Source: Verrucomicrobiota bacterium
GTDB taxonomy: Bacteria; Verrucomicrobiota; Verrucomicrobiia; Verrucomicrobiales; Akkermansiaceae
NCBI GenBank assembly: GCA_030835305.1
Contig: JAURPJ010000067.1
Coordinates: forward strand, 1 to 39,523
DNA length: 39,523 nucleotides
Direction of reading: 5' to 3'
A model generated the notes under the pieces. It worked only from the letters and a program-made list of their open reading frames with translations. It did not search any database and was not told the origin of the DNA. Of this stretch, positions 28,688-38,482 are shown in pieces. Both the position numbers and the translations under genes were made by a program. Within the stretch, counting starts at the first letter, position 1. Each line of letters starts with the position of its first letter.

Positions 28688-28795
28688 TTTCGCACGCTGC
28701 GCTCACATTGAAGCCATCTATGGAGACCTGCTTCTAACCGGTAATGTGTTAAGGCGGCCAAATCGTCAAAATCGTCTCGATACCACTTGTTTTTT

Positions 28796-28811
28796 CTAGG
28801 TTGCATCCTAG
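28796..28811. promoter_or_regulatory. Palindrome upstream of sdhC
   Basis: CTAGG-TTGCAT-CCTAG is a 5-bp perfect inverted repeat with a 6-bp spacer, ending 36 bp before the sdhC start. It lies where a promoter or operator for the sdh operon would be expected; I do not recognise the regulator. A direct repeat AAATCGTC-A-AAATCGTC lies nearby at about 28760-28776. Confidence 0.3.
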
Positions 28812-28847
28812 TTTTCGGCGAGCACCCGCTGGGTGTCCAAGTGAACC

Positions 28848-29564
28848 ATGAATGCTTCTCTCTGTTCCATGTGTGCCTTCGCCAAGTCCTCCATCGGCCG
28901 CAAAATGATCGTGGCCGTGACCGGACTTGCCCTCGTTCTCTTCCTCGCCGGCCACCTCACCGGAAACCTGCTGATTTTTGCAGGAAGAGATGCCTTCAAT
29001 GACTACGCTCAGTTCCTTCATGAAGTCTTCCACGGGGCCGGTGTTTGGATCGCCCGGATCGGGCTCCTAGCTTGCTTAGTTGGTCATGTCTGGTTCACGA
29101 TTCTCCTGACAAGGGAAAATAAGACCGCTCGCAAAAAATACGCCCATCAGGCGACCGTGCAGGCACAAAGGTCATCACTCATGATGATCTGGAGTGGCCT
29201 GACGATTCTGGCTTTTATCATCTTTCACCTTCTTCACTTCACGGTGAAAGCAGGCACCGACTACGCCTCCTTTATGCAAGTCATGCCAGACGGTTCCGAG
29301 CGCCACGACGCCTGGAAAATGGTCATCGTCGGATTTGGCAATCCCCTTGTGGCAATCTTCTACATCATCGCAATGACACTGCTCTGCTCCCACTTGAGCC
29401 ACGGAGTCGCTTCGATCTTCCAGACCCTGGGCCTTCGCACCAAGAAAACCGCCGGTCCCATCAGTATTCTCTCCAGGATCTACGCCATCGTAATCTACCT
29501 CGGCTTCATCTCCATCCCTCTCGCCATTCTTCTCTTCGGCTTCGGCTGTGAAGCTTGTAAATAA
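28848..29564 (+). CDS. sdhC: Succinate dehydrogenase cytochrome b subunit
   Basis: The 238-residue integral membrane protein has five hydrophobic segments (IVAVTGLALVLFLAGHLTGN, then WIARIGLLACLVGHVWFTIL, LMMIWSGLTILAFIIFHLLH, VAIFYIIAMTLLCSHLSHG and IVIYLGFISIPLAILLFGFG). Histidines suited to bind two b hemes lie in helices 1 to 4. This is the Bacillus/Bacteroides-type (type B) SdhC that replaces separate SdhC and SdhD anchors and normally passes electrons to menaquinone. It anchors SdhA and SdhB to the inner face of the cytoplasmic membrane. It is the first gene of sdhCAB; sdhA starts 21 bp downstream. No sdhD is present, as expected. Confidence 0.93.
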   Translation: MNASLCSMCAFAKSSIGRKMIVAVTGLALVLFLAGHLTGNLLIFAGRDAFNDYAQFLHEVFHGAGVWIARIGLLACLVGHVWFTILLTRENKTARKKYAHQATVQAQRSSLMMIWSGLTILAFIIFHLLHFTVKAGTDYASFMQVMPDGSERHDAWKMVIVGFGNPLVAIFYIIAMTLLCSHLSHGVASIFQTLGLRTKKTAGPISILSRIYAIVIYLGFISIPLAILLFGFGCEACK

Positions 29565-29585
29565 ACACGCCCGATTTTTTGACTC

Positions 29586-31556
29586 ATGAGCTTAGATTCC
29601 AAAGTTCCCAAAGGCCCTCTTGCCGAAAAATGGAGTTCCCACAAAATGAACTCCAAGCTAATCAACCCCGCCAACAAGCGGAAATTTAAAATTATCGTTG
29701 TTGGCTCCGGCCTCGCCGGTGGTTCCGCCGCAGCCACCCTTTCCGAACTCGGCTACAAAGTGGAGTGCTTTTGCTACCAAGACAGCCCGCGCCGCGCTCA
29801 TTCCATCGCCGCCCAGGGCGGGATTAACGCCGCCAAGAACTATCAAAACGATGGCGATTCGGTTCACCGCCTCTTTTATGATACCATTAAAGGTGGCGAC
29901 TTCCGTTCCCGCGAAGCTAACGTTCACCGTCTTGCCGAGGTCTCGACCGAAATCATCGACCAATGCGTCGCCCAGGGAGTCCCCTTCGCCCGCGAATACG
30001 GCGGACTCCTCGACAATCGATCTTTTGGCGGCGCCCAGGTGAAACGGACTTTCTACGCCCGGGGCCAGACCGGTCAACAACTACTCATCGGCTGCTATCA
30101 GGCACTCGAAAAAGAGGTCTCTAAGGGCGGAGTCACCATGCACACCCGCACCGAGATGCTGGATCTAGTTGTGGTCGATGGCCACGCCAAGGGCATCGTG
30201 GTGCGCAACCTCTCCACCGGAGAAATAACCACTCATGCCGCCGACGCCGTCATCCTTGCCACCGGTGGATACGGGAACGTCTTCTACCTCTCCACCAACG
30301 CAATGGGCTGTAACGTCATGGCCTCCTTTCGCGCACACAGGCGCGGTGCCTTCATGGCAAACCCATGCTACACCCAAATTCACCCAACCTGCATTCCGGT
30401 GAGCGGAGACTACCAATCCAAGCTCACCCTCATGTCCGAATCCCTCCGAAATGACGGACGCATCTGGGTTCCCAAGTCTGCTGAAGATGCCAAGGCCATT
30501 CGCGGTGGAAAGAAGAAAGCCTCCGACATCCCGGAAGACGAACGCGACTATTACCTCGAGCGAAAGTATCCTTCCTTCGGAAACCTTTGCCCCCGCGACA
30601 TCGCCTCACGGGCCGCCAAGGAATGCTGTGACGAGGGCCGCGGTGTTGCCACCACCGGACTCGGAGTTTTCCTCGACTTCGAAGACGCAATTAAGCGCGA
30701 TGGGGAAGACGCAATCCGCGCCCGCTATGGCAATCTCTTCCAAATGTATGAGAAGATTTCCGGCGACAATCCCTATAAGCAGCCGATGCAAATTTACCCT
30801 GCTGTTCACTACACGATGGGCGGCCTTTGGGTAGACTACAATCTCATGTCCAACCTCCCCGGACTGCACGTTCTGGGCGAAGCCAACTTCTCCGATCACG
30901 GAGCGAATCGATTGGGAGCCTCGGCATTAATGCAAGGCCTGGCCGACGGATATTTTGTCATCCCTTCGACCATCGCGGTTTACCTCGCGAACCAAAAACC
31001 GGGAGCTGTCACGACCGACCATCCGGAATTCAAAAGAGTGGAAAACGATGTGAAGGATCGCCTCAAATCCCTCCTGGAAGTTAAAGGGACCAAATCCGTC
31101 GACTCATTCCACCGCGAGCTCGGTCTACTCATCTGGGACAAATGCGGTATGGCCCGCGACAAGGAAGGCCTCGAATATGCCCTCAAGCGGATCCCTGAAA
31201 TTCGGAACGAATTCTGGACTAACGTCCGCATCCCGGGGTCGGCCAATGGCCTCAACTCAGAACTCGAAAAAGCAGGCCGCGTCGCCGATTTTATCGACTT
31301 CGCCGAGGTCCTCTGCCATGACGCCCTAGCCCGAGAGGAGTCCTGCGGCGGCCACTTCCGCATGGAGCACCAATTTACAGAGGCCGACGCCGAAGTTCAG
31401 GACGGCACCACCCAGACTGGCGAGGCCAAGCGCCACGACGACCTATTCCAATACGTTGCCGCCTGGGAGCACACCGAACCCGGCAAAGCACCTATCCTTC
31501 ACAAGGAAGAACTCATCTTCGAAGAAGTCAAACCCTCCATCCGCTCTTACAAGTAA
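29586..31556 (+). CDS. sdhA: Succinate dehydrogenase flavoprotein subunit
   Basis: SdhA oxidises succinate to fumarate in the citric acid cycle with covalently bound FAD. The 656-residue protein has the dinucleotide-binding [15 protein letters not shown], the FAD-histidine segment [17 protein letters not shown], substrate-site blocks [17 protein letters not shown] and [12 protein letters not shown], and a [12 protein letters not shown] segment. [20 protein letters not shown] and a C-terminal [13 protein letters not shown] follow. Its length and the extended N-terminus fit the form paired with type B SdhC. The ATG at 29586 is preferred over an internal Met (29646), since the N-terminal [14 protein letters not shown] stretch is typical of close homologues. 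sdhB begins 3 bp after its stop. Confidence 0.96.
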   Translation: MSLDSKVPKGPLAEKWSSHKMNSKLINPANKRKFKIIVVGSGLAGGSAAATLSELGYKVECFCYQDSPRRAHSIAAQGGINAAKNYQNDGDSVHRLFYDTIKGGDFRSREANVHRLAEVSTEIIDQCVAQGVPFAREYGGLLDNRSFGGAQVKRTFYARGQTGQQLLIGCYQALEKEVSKGGVTMHTRTEMLDLVVVDGHAKGIVVRNLSTGEITTHAADAVILATGGYGNVFYLSTNAMGCNVMASFRAHRRGAFMANPCYTQIHPTCIPVSGDYQSKLTLMSESLRNDGRIWVPKSAEDAKAIRGGKKKASDIPEDERDYYLERKYPSFGNLCPRDIASRAAKECCDEGRGVATTGLGVFLDFEDAIKRDGEDAIRARYGNLFQMYEKISGDNPYKQPMQIYPAVHYTMGGLWVDYNLMSNLPGLHVLGEANFSDHGANRLGASALMQGLADGYFVIPSTIAVYLANQKPGAVTTDHPEFKRVENDVKDRLKSLLEVKGTKSVDSFHRELGLLIWDKCGMARDKEGLEYALKRIPEIRNEFWTNVRIPGSANGLNSELEKAGRVADFIDFAEVLCHDALAREESCGGHFRMEHQFTEADAEVQDGTTQTGEAKRHDDLFQYVAAWEHTEPGKAPILHKEELIFEEVKPSIRSYK

Positions 31557-31559
31557 GTC

Positions 31560-32321
31560 ATGCCACTTCTCAATCTCACTCTAAAAGTCTGGCGTCAGGA
31601 AAACGCCAAATCCGAAGGCCGCATTGAGACCTACGAAGCCAAGGAAATTCCTACCTCGGCCTCGTTTCTCGAGATGATCGACATCGTTAACGAACGACTC
31701 ATTCAGGACGGCGAGGAGCCCATTCACTTCGACCACGACTGCCGTGAAGGCATTTGCGGCATGTGCTCCATGACGATCAACGGAGTTCCCCACTCCAAGG
31801 AACGTGGTATCACGACCTGCCAACTTCACATGCGGAAGTTCAGCGACGGCGAAACCATTTGGATCGAGCCTTTCCGTGCCAACGCCTTCCCGATCGTAAA
31901 AGACCTTGTCGTTAATCGCAGCTCCTTCGATCGCATCATAGCTGCTGGCGGATACATCAGCGTCCGCACCGGCTCCGCGCCGGACGCACACGCCATTCAG
32001 ATTGCAAAACCCGACGCCGATGCAGCCTTCGATGCTGCAGCCTGTATCGGTTGCGGAGCCTGCGTCGCGGCCTGTAAAAACGCCTCCGCCATGCTATTCG
32101 TCTCAGCAAAAGCCTCCCACCTCAACCACCTCCCCCAAGGCCAGGCCGAGAAAGACCAACGCGTGCTCGGAATGGTTCGTCAAATGGACGAAGAAGGCTT
32201 CGGAAACTGCACCAACCAATTCGAGTGCGAGGCCGTTTGCCCCAAAGAGATTAGTGCCAACCACATCGCCAAGCTCAACCGCGATTACCTCGCCGCCAGC
32301 GCCCGCGACTCCGTGTCCTAG
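31560..32321 (+). CDS. sdhB: Succinate dehydrogenase iron-sulfur subunit
   Basis: The 253-residue protein carries electrons from SdhA flavin to the quinone site. The [2Fe-2S] cluster ligands are in [18 protein letters not shown] with a further Cys in GITTCQLHM. The ferredoxin-like half has [13 protein letters not shown] for [4Fe-4S], with [15 protein letters not shown] completing the 3Fe-4S and 4Fe-4S sets. It is the last gene of sdhCAB, 3 bp after sdhA, and is followed by a terminator. Confidence 0.96.
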   Translation: MPLLNLTLKVWRQENAKSEGRIETYEAKEIPTSASFLEMIDIVNERLIQDGEEPIHFDHDCREGICGMCSMTINGVPHSKERGITTCQLHMRKFSDGETIWIEPFRANAFPIVKDLVVNRSSFDRIIAAGGYISVRTGSAPDAHAIQIAKPDADAAFDAAACIGCGACVAACKNASAMLFVSAKASHLNHLPQGQAEKDQRVLGMVRQMDEEGFGNCTNQFECEAVCPKEISANHIAKLNRDYLAASARDSVS

Positions 32322-32347
32322 GCTTCCTCCAATCTCTTTTTTCCCTC

Positions 32348-32381
32348 AAGCCTGTCGAGTAACAGCTCACGGGCTTTTTTT
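32348..32381 (+). terminator. Rho-independent terminator of sdhCAB
   Basis: AAGCCTGTCGAG (32348-32359) pairs with CTC and ACGGGCTT (to about 32376) with one bulge and one G-T pair, followed by a run of T to 32381. It starts 27 bp after the sdhB stop. Confidence 0.8.
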
Positions 32382-33257
32382 CCACTCTCCCATTCAACCT
32401 CAACCCACTGTCTCTCACTCCCCTCCTTCCAGGACTCCATTCGCTCTCTCAGATACTGCTTCAGAGCCTCTCTAACCTTGAGCTTCAAAATTTTCCCCTT
32501 AGGCCAGCTAACAATCAAGACGCAAGGCCTCCCTTACCTTTTCCCCACCTTTGGATTCTACATCAGCTCCAGAACTTCCCATCAATCCTGATCCTCGTCC
32601 GCAGGCAGTGAATCGTCTCAGGAAACCAGCACCCCGGCCTAAACGATCCGGAACATCACAAAATCGCAGTAAGCCTTCCGTAGCTCGCACCAAGCGCGAA
32701 CATGCCAGTGCGCCCCATCCGACATCAGACGGGCCGGCCGAATCCATTTCTTCCCGACGCTCGTCCTGTCAGATTACCTCACCTCGCGATACTAGATCTC
32801 CAATCAACATCCACGCAGAACTTTTTCGATGGCAAAGTCTGGGAGTATCAAAAGCGACGATGCTCGAACACTACGAAGACTCTCTGGCCGAAGTTCTCTA
32901 AAAGTTACTTTTTGTAACTCTCCTCCACAATCGTCCATCCACAGACCTTATCCACCCGGAACCAAAGTCGTTTCTAGTCACGCTACTCCCATTCCCATTT
33001 TCTAAGATAGAGAATGGGAACCCGGCGACTCTGAGTTCCCCGATGGTTTCCTTCTTGAAGGGCAAACCTAATGTGTCACCCGAACCGCCCATAACCCCAA
33101 TGACTTCTGCAGCCTCCACATCGGCGAATTAGCCCACCTCTTCACCTCCCTTAAACTTCGCGTATTTCCTTCCAACGATGACACTTCAAACTCAACCATG
33201 CGTTGGCGGATTAATTTCCCACCTTGGCTTTTTCAGAAAATCGAGCAGGGTTTCACA
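32382..33257. other. Stretch without a confident gene
   Basis: About 875 bp between the sdh terminator and the tricorn-like gene. Possible frames exist (plus strand 32551-32901 ending in INIHAELFRWQSLGVSKATM; minus strand 32898-33119), but none has a recognised domain, a ribosome binding site or convincing codon bias. Base composition is more AT-rich and irregular than the neighbouring genes. It may contain decayed coding sequence plus the promoter of the protease gene. Confidence 0.45.
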
Positions 33258-36200
33258 ATGCTTCGTTCGACGCTTTACACGCTGCCCCGAATTTTAGTCC
33301 GCCATCTTTCCAGAGCCGCTGCTCCAATCCTCATCGCGGGGACCGCACACGGAATGGGGGAAATCAAACTCCCCTCCACCGCAACCATCACCCCGGATTC
33401 CAGGACTCTTGTCTTTGCGTGGGCCGGAGATATCTGGACCAGCTCCCTTCAGGGAGGCGAAGCCAGCAGACTCACTTACCATCCCGCACCCGATGACACC
33501 CCCAAGGTCTCAAGGGACGGAAAATTTGTCTTTTTTAATTCAGCTCGAACCGGCTCGGAGCAGGTCTTCCGCATCCCGATCCGGGGAGGCAACCCGGAGC
33601 AAATCACCTTTCACTCGGAAGGCAGCGCGCTGGAGGACCTCCATCCCACAAAGCCCGCCATCCTGGTCCGGGGATACCGCGATCATGGCAGTCGTCGCCC
33701 CTACCGTCTCATCGAAAAAGCCCTGGATCCAAACAAGGATGAAGAGGTTCTCTTCGACGCGAATGCCCGATATGGCCGCTACTCGCCGGATGGCAAAAAG
33801 CTCCTCCTGATGCGCGACGGATCCCCAACTTACCGCAAGGGATACGAGGGATCGCAGGCCTCCCGAATTTGGCTCTACGATTTCGCAAAACAGACCTTCA
33901 CCGAACCTGTCACAGACAAAACCGGCTGCCGCTACCCGGTCTGGGCACCCGACGGAAAATCTTTCTACTACGTAACCAGCCGATCTGGTGCACACAATAT
34001 TTGGCACCACCAATTCGGTAAAAAAGGAGATCGCCAAATCACCCGGCACCCGGATGACAGCGTCTTCGCCCCTGCCCTTTCGGCTGACGGCAAGACCATT
34101 GTTTACCGCCACCTTTTCGACCTCTACCAAATCTCCACCAAGGGTAAAGACAGCCCGGCAAAAATCGATCTCTTTCAGCGGACCACTCTTGCGCATCCCA
34201 CCAGTGAGGCTCTGACCTTTAAGTCCACTCGTGACGCCGCGGTTACCCCAACCGGTCTGGAATGGGCCTTCGAGGCCGGGGGAGAAATCTGGGCCATGGA
34301 CACCGTCCTCAACGAACCCAATCGCCTCACCAACTCCCCGGCTCTCGAATCCGATATCTACTTCGCCAAAAACGGAAAATACATTTACTACAAAAAAGAT
34401 AACGGCATCGTCGTCAACTACTGGCGCATGTCGAAAACCGACCCCAAGGAGTTTTGGTGGAATGCGGAGTCTTTTGATCACGAACCCATCACCAAGGGCC
34501 CCAAGGAAAAATCCGGCTTCTCCCTCAGCCCGAACGAAGAATTGATCGCCTTCGTGGAATACCCGGGGACTCTCTTCCTTGCAAAACCTGATGGCTCGGA
34601 AGCACGCAAGCTCATCGAAAAGTGGGACTCCCCTTCTTATGTCTGGTCACCTGACGGCAAGCACATCGCCTACGCGGTCGAAGATTATAATTACAACAGT
34701 GACATCTACATCATCGCGACCGATGGCAAAAGCGAGCCGGTCAACGTGTCCCGTCATCCCGACAGCGATTACTCTCCGGTCTGGTCTCCCGATGGCAAAA
34801 CCCTCGCATTTGCGGGCCGTCGTCATTCGACCCAGACCGACCTCTTCTTTGTTCATCTTAAGCGTGAGACCCACTTCCGCAGCGACCGTGATGCACGCAT
34901 CGAATCAGCCCGCCGGGCCATGTCGAAAGACCCACAATACCAAGAAGAGGAGAAGAAGGAGGAGGCACCCGCTGCCGAAAAACAGGAACCACCAAAGGAA
35001 GAGCCAAAAAAGGAGGCGAAGGCTCCCATCGACTTTGAAGATCTCCACAAGAGGATTCAACGGATCCCTCTTGACGGCATGAACCCATCCCGACTTCACT
35101 GGATGCCCGACTCAAAGAATGTGACCTTCCAAACCAATGGCAGTATTTACCAGGTTGCCGTTAAAGCCGGAGCGAAACCCGCAGTGATGGCGAAAGCCAG
35201 CGGCCCCATCGTCCGCTACCGAGACAACGATAAGATCTATCTGGTCGCCAACGGCGTTCCCTCTTTCTTCAGCAAAGGGCGTCTTTCCAGCTACTCCTTC
35301 ACCATCCCGATGGACCGGGACCGCGCGCACTACCAGCGAATGGGCCTCAAGTTGGCCTGGCGGATCCTCAGGGACCGCTTTTATGATGGCAACCTCAACA
35401 ATCGCGACTGGGACAAGATTCGTTCTAAATATGAACTCGCTGCTGCTAATGCCCCGACCAAGGAAGAATACAGCCGGGTCATGGCGCTTCTCTTGGGTGA
35501 ACTCAATGCCTCCCACATGGGCTTCTACTCCGCCGATTTCCCCAAGGAGTGGAAGTTTAACGAAGCATGGCGTAGCTACACTCCGCACCTTGGCGTTCGT
35601 CTCAACAAAACAAACCACGTGACCTTCGTACATCCTAACGGACCCGCCGACCGTCCCGGGAGCCGCCTCAAGATTGGCGACCGGATTCTCAAGGTGGATG
35701 ACCAGGCCATCCGTTCTGACGTCTCACTCACCCGCACCCTCAATGGCCGTCTTGATCGCGACATCACCCTCACCGTCAAAGGGGAAAAGGACGAGGAACC
35801 CCGCGAAGTCGTCATCCGTCCGATTAGCTATTCCCAGGCCAGGGCGCTGGCCAATTCCGCCCATCTCGACGAGCGGAATGCCCACGTCAAAAAAGCCACC
35901 GGAAACAAGCTGGGCTACCTCCACGTGGCCCGCATGATGTGGGATGAATTTGAGAAATTTGAACACCACATCTATGAGCGGGGAGCCGGCAAGGACGGCC
36001 TCGTCATTGATGTCCGGGACAACGGGGGCGGCTTCACCTGCGATCACCTTCTGACCGTTTTGACTCAACCACTCCACGCCTACACCGTGGGCCGTAATGG
36101 CGCGATCGGCTACCCGCAGGATCGTCACGTCTATGCGAGATGGAACAAGCCCATCGTGGTGATCTGCAACCAAAATTCATTCTCCAATGCCGAAATCTTT

Positions 36201-36515
36201 TCCCACGCCATCAAGACCCTGAACCGCGGCAAGGTCGTCGGGATTCAGACTGCCGGAGGGGTGATCTCCACCGGCTCCGCGAACATTCTAGGGCTTGGTC
36301 GCATGCGTCTACCGGGTCGCGGTTGGTTTCTCCCTCAGAACGGCGAGGATATGGAACTTTACGGCGCGGTTCCGCACTTCATCGTCGATGTCAAACCAGG
36401 CGAATTAAACTCAGGAAAAGATCCTCAACTCGACAAAGCCATCGAAGTTCTAAAAAAGGAAGTCAAAGAGCGCAGCCTGAAGCTGGCCCCGCCGGTTTAC
36501 CGGTCCAAGCGGTAA
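33258..36515 (+). CDS. Tricorn-like (S41) protease with beta-propeller and PDZ domains
   Basis: The 1085-residue protein has an N-terminal hydrophobic export signal and then two propeller regions built of WD40/TolB-like repeats (residues about 30-330 and 340-560; note repeated YVWSPDGKHIAYA and YSPVWSPDGKTLAFAGRR). A Glu/Lys/Pro-rich charged linker is at about 565-600, followed by a core domain (about 690-780, RILRDRFYDGNLNNRDW), a PDZ domain (about 790-875, LKIGDRILKVDDQAIRS) and an S41 peptidase domain. In the last, NQNSFSNAEIFSHAIKTL holds the probable nucleophile Ser976, with GLVIDVRDNGGG before it. It probably degrades peptides in the periplasm. I chose the ATG at 33258 because AGCAGGG lies 7-13 bp upstream and the signal begins there; the frame is open from 33198. 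It ends 3 bp from the convergent DUF2752 gene. Confidence 0.92.
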   Translation: MLRSTLYTLPRILVRHLSRAAAPILIAGTAHGMGEIKLPSTATITPDSRTLVFAWAGDIWTSSLQGGEASRLTYHPAPDDTPKVSRDGKFVFFNSARTGSEQVFRIPIRGGNPEQITFHSEGSALEDLHPTKPAILVRGYRDHGSRRPYRLIEKALDPNKDEEVLFDANARYGRYSPDGKKLLLMRDGSPTYRKGYEGSQASRIWLYDFAKQTFTEPVTDKTGCRYPVWAPDGKSFYYVTSRSGAHNIWHHQFGKKGDRQITRHPDDSVFAPALSADGKTIVYRHLFDLYQISTKGKDSPAKIDLFQRTTLAHPTSEALTFKSTRDAAVTPTGLEWAFEAGGEIWAMDTVLNEPNRLTNSPALESDIYFAKNGKYIYYKKDNGIVVNYWRMSKTDPKEFWWNAESFDHEPITKGPKEKSGFSLSPNEELIAFVEYPGTLFLAKPDGSEARKLIEKWDSPSYVWSPDGKHIAYAVEDYNYNSDIYIIATDGKSEPVNVSRHPDSDYSPVWSPDGKTLAFAGRRHSTQTDLFFVHLKRETHFRSDRDARIESARRAMSKDPQYQEEEKKEEAPAAEKQEPPKEEPKKEAKAPIDFEDLHKRIQRIPLDGMNPSRLHWMPDSKNVTFQTNGSIYQVAVKAGAKPAVMAKASGPIVRYRDNDKIYLVANGVPSFFSKGRLSSYSFTIPMDRDRAHYQRMGLKLAWRILRDRFYDGNLNNRDWDKIRSKYELAAANAPTKEEYSRVMALLLGELNASHMGFYSADFPKEWKFNEAWRSYTPHLGVRLNKTNHVTFVHPNGPADRPGSRLKIGDRILKVDDQAIRSDVSLTRTLNGRLDRDITLTVKGEKDEEPREVVIRPISYSQARALANSAHLDERNAHVKKATGNKLGYLHVARMMWDEFEKFEHHIYERGAGKDGLVIDVRDNGGGFTCDHLLTVLTQPLHAYTVGRNGAIGYPQDRHVYARWNKPIVVICNQNSFSNAEIFSHAIKTLNRGKVVGIQTAGGVISTGSANILGLGRMRLPGRGWFLPQNGEDMELYGAVPHFIVDVKPGELNSGKDPQLDKAIEVLKKEVKERSLKLAPPVYRSKR

Positions 36516-36518
36516 ACG

Positions 36519-36932
36519 CTAGCGAGAAACCGGCCGGAGAAATTCCATTGCCGGAATATTTCTGAGGAGCGCGAATACCAACAGCACTCCCAGAATCCCC
36601 CATAAAAACCAAATCCGGAAACGAAAAAAGCGAAGCGCTCGGACACTGGGGAACTTCTCCCCTGCTGCCGCGAGGACGATCCAGAGCCCTCCCAAAACGA
36701 GCCCGTTCACTACGAGGACATTGTTTCTCATTGCCGAGCCCCAATCTCCTTTGTGGAGCGCCACGGCAGATCTTGTGGCTCCACAACCCGGACAAAGTAG
36801 CCCCGTCGTGTCATAAAACAAGCAGTCGGGCATCCGTTCGCCCAGCCACGGAGCCACGGACAAGAGCACCGCTGAAACTGGCACCAACAAGATCCAGCTC
36901 GGCCACCTTCCTCGGATAGGCGGAGGATTCAT
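36519..36932 (-). CDS. DUF2752 membrane protein
   Basis: The 137-residue protein has three hydrophobic helices and the DUF2752 signature LLCPGCGATRSAVALHKGDW, with a CxGC pair that suggests a metal or redox function, then AMRNNVLVV. The family role is unknown. It is the last gene of a minus-strand run (fabI, GYF/DUF4190, this gene) with 6 bp to its upstream neighbour, and this DUF2752/DUF4190 pairing is common. Confidence 0.88.
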   Translation of the reverse strand: MNPPPIRGRWPSWILLVPVSAVLLSVAPWLGERMPDCLFYDTTGLLCPGCGATRSAVALHKGDWGSAMRNNVLVVNGLVLGGLWIVLAAAGEKFPSVRALRFFRFRIWFLWGILGVLLVFALLRNIPAMEFLRPVSR

Positions 36933-36938
36933 TCGGCT

Positions 36939-37490
36939 CTAAATCCCCTGATAACTCCTAATGTTTCCGCCAAGCAACATGAGGCCAAAAAAGGCAATCC
37001 CCAAATATCCGCAAATCAATCCGGCAATCGCAAGGCCCCGACCCTCTTGTTGATTTCCCGGCGCATTCAATTGATTCAAACCCAGATGTCCGCAAATCAC
37101 GGCGGGAATCCCGAGCCAAATTCCCCCACAAAAGCAGAACAAAACCAGGGACAGGATGCCACAAATCATGCTCGCAATGGCAAGACCGTTGGTGACAGGC
37201 AAAGACGGCCCCGGCTTGTAGGAGGCGCCCTCAAGCCCCGCAGCAGGTGGCGCGTAGGGTGATAACGGAACCCCAGGAGGCTGGCTCCCGGCATCTTGAT
37301 CTTGAGACCGGGACGCATCCGCGCCGGGTGTGAGGTGACGGACTTGCTGCAAAGGCTTCCACGAATCCATGCCCTCGGTCCAGACCAAGTCCCTCGGACC
37401 GATCTCACCCGTTGCGATGCGGGCACTCAGGGTGACCTCATCAATGGGACCGTACTTTTGGCCTTCTTTGCCATAAAACCATTCAACCAT
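36939..37490 (-). CDS. GYF_2 and DUF4190 membrane protein
   Basis: The 183-residue protein has an N-terminal GYF_2 (DUF4339) domain (WFYGKEGQKYGPIDEVTL, then LVWTEGMDSWKPL), a Pro/Gln-rich linker at about 55-95 and a two-helix DUF4190 domain (NGLAIASMICGILSLVLFCF, then GRGLAIAGLICGYLGIAF). The GYF part should lie in the cytoplasm and bind proline-rich or other peptides; the role is not known. It starts 15 bp after the fabI stop and probably shares its transcript. Confidence 0.9.
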   Translation of the reverse strand: MVEWFYGKEGQKYGPIDEVTLSARIATGEIGPRDLVWTEGMDSWKPLQQVRHLTPGADASRSQDQDAGSQPPGVPLSPYAPPAAGLEGASYKPGPSLPVTNGLAIASMICGILSLVLFCFCGGIWLGIPAVICGHLGLNQLNAPGNQQEGRGLAIAGLICGYLGIAFFGLMLLGGNIRSYQGI

Positions 37491-37505
37491 AAGACTGTCA
37501 GCGGA

Positions 37506-38282
37506 TTACATTCCCATGATCTGATACCCCCCGTCGACATAAAGAACTTGACCTGTAATTGACGCGGAGCCCTCACTGGCGAGGAAAACACCGGTTGCCC
37601 CCAGCTCTTCGGTGGAACAGGAACGCTGCAAAGGTGCATGCTCCTCGTAGTGCTTGATCATGGAGCCAAACCCGGAAATCCCGCGCGCCGCCAAGGTTTG
37701 AACCGGCCCGGCACTGATGCAGTTCACACGAATTTTTTTGGCACCCAAATCATAGGCGAGGTAGCGGGTTGAAGCTTCTAGGCTGGCCTTGGCAACGCCC
37801 ATCACGTTGTAGTTGGGGACTACCTTGGCGGCACCGTAATAGCTCATGGCCACGATACTACCACCATTTGTCATCATCGGCGCCGCCCGCTGGGCCAGAG
37901 CCACAAGGGAATAAGCGCTGATGTCGTGGGACGTTTTGAAGGCATCACGGGTGGTGCTCAGAAAATCTCCCTCGAGCGCCTCCTTCGGAGCGAAAGCCAC
38001 CGAGTGCAGGACCAGATCAATTGTGTCGGTGTGCTCCTTCACCTTGCTGAAAAAGACGTCCAATTCTTCATCACTGGTGACATCACAGGGATAAAGAGGA
38101 ACATCCTCACCGAAGGTGGAGGCCAATTGCTCAACGTTATCTTTCAAACGCTCACCCTGGTAATTAAAAATTAACTTTGCTCCGGCATCGGCCCACGCTT
38201 TGGCAATCGCCCAAGCGATGCTCCGCTTGTTTGCAACCCCGAAGACAACCGCGGTCTTTCCGCTCAATGGCTTGTCGCTCAT
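37506..38282 (-). CDS. fabI: Enoyl-[acyl-carrier-protein] reductase (NADH)
   Basis: FabI reduces the enoyl-ACP double bond in the last step of each cycle of type II fatty acid synthesis. The 258-residue protein has the FabI variant of the nucleotide-binding loop (VFGVANKRSIAWAIAKA) and the catalytic Tyr-x6-Lys pair within NYNVMGVAKASLEA, preceded by SYYGAAKVVPNY. It ends normally in GQVLYVDGGYQIMGM. I chose the ATG at 38282 because it gives the standard N-terminus just before SGKTAVVFG; the frame is open another 35 codons upstream with unrelated sequence. No strong Shine-Dalgarno is visible. A palindrome lies 26-46 bp upstream. It is the first gene of a likely three-gene operon. Confidence 0.95.
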   Translation of the reverse strand: MSDKPLSGKTAVVFGVANKRSIAWAIAKAWADAGAKLIFNYQGERLKDNVEQLASTFGEDVPLYPCDVTSDEELDVFFSKVKEHTDTIDLVLHSVAFAPKEALEGDFLSTTRDAFKTSHDISAYSLVALAQRAAPMMTNGGSIVAMSYYGAAKVVPNYNVMGVAKASLEASTRYLAYDLGAKKIRVNCISAGPVQTLAARGISGFGSMIKHYEEHAPLQRSCSTEELGATGVFLASEGSASITGQVLYVDGGYQIMGM

Positions 38283-38307
38283 GAAAACGACCATCCCCCA
38301 ACCGTTG

Positions 38308-38328
38308 TGCAAAAGCAATGATTTTGCA
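38308..38328. promoter_or_regulatory. Palindrome in the fabI upstream region
   Basis: TGCAAAA (38308-38314) and TTTTGCA (38322-38328) form a perfect 7-bp inverted repeat with a 7-bp spacer, 26 to 46 bp before the fabI ATG. Its size and place suit a dimeric repressor operator in the shared intergenic region between fabI and the divergent DUF1549 gene. The regulator is not recognised. Confidence 0.45.
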
Positions 38329-38482
38329 TCGCCCCGGACTCCCCAAAAACGAACTTTGGATCGCCAAAAACTTCCGGTCAGGTCCATCCATACAATCTCC
38401 TTTCTTCATCCCCGCCTCCCCAGCCATCGGAGCCCCCCTTTCCCACTCGAAAGACCCCCTTCGATCAGATCGTAAATCTCCC

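Noticed and set aside
32318-32518. Minus-strand frame of 66 codons rich in Lys/Glu/Arg
   Set aside because: It covers the sdh terminator and the end of sdhB; the charged composition is what a CT-rich strand gives when read in reverse. No family recognised.
32551-32901. Plus-strand frame of 116 codons
   Set aside because: Pro/Arg/Ser-rich low-quality text for most of its length, no start signal and no domain, although the last 30 codons look somewhat protein-like.
33540-34481. Minus-strand open frame of 313 codons opposite the tricorn-like gene
   Set aside because: Antisense to propeller repeats that are clearly coding on the plus strand; no domain or start context.
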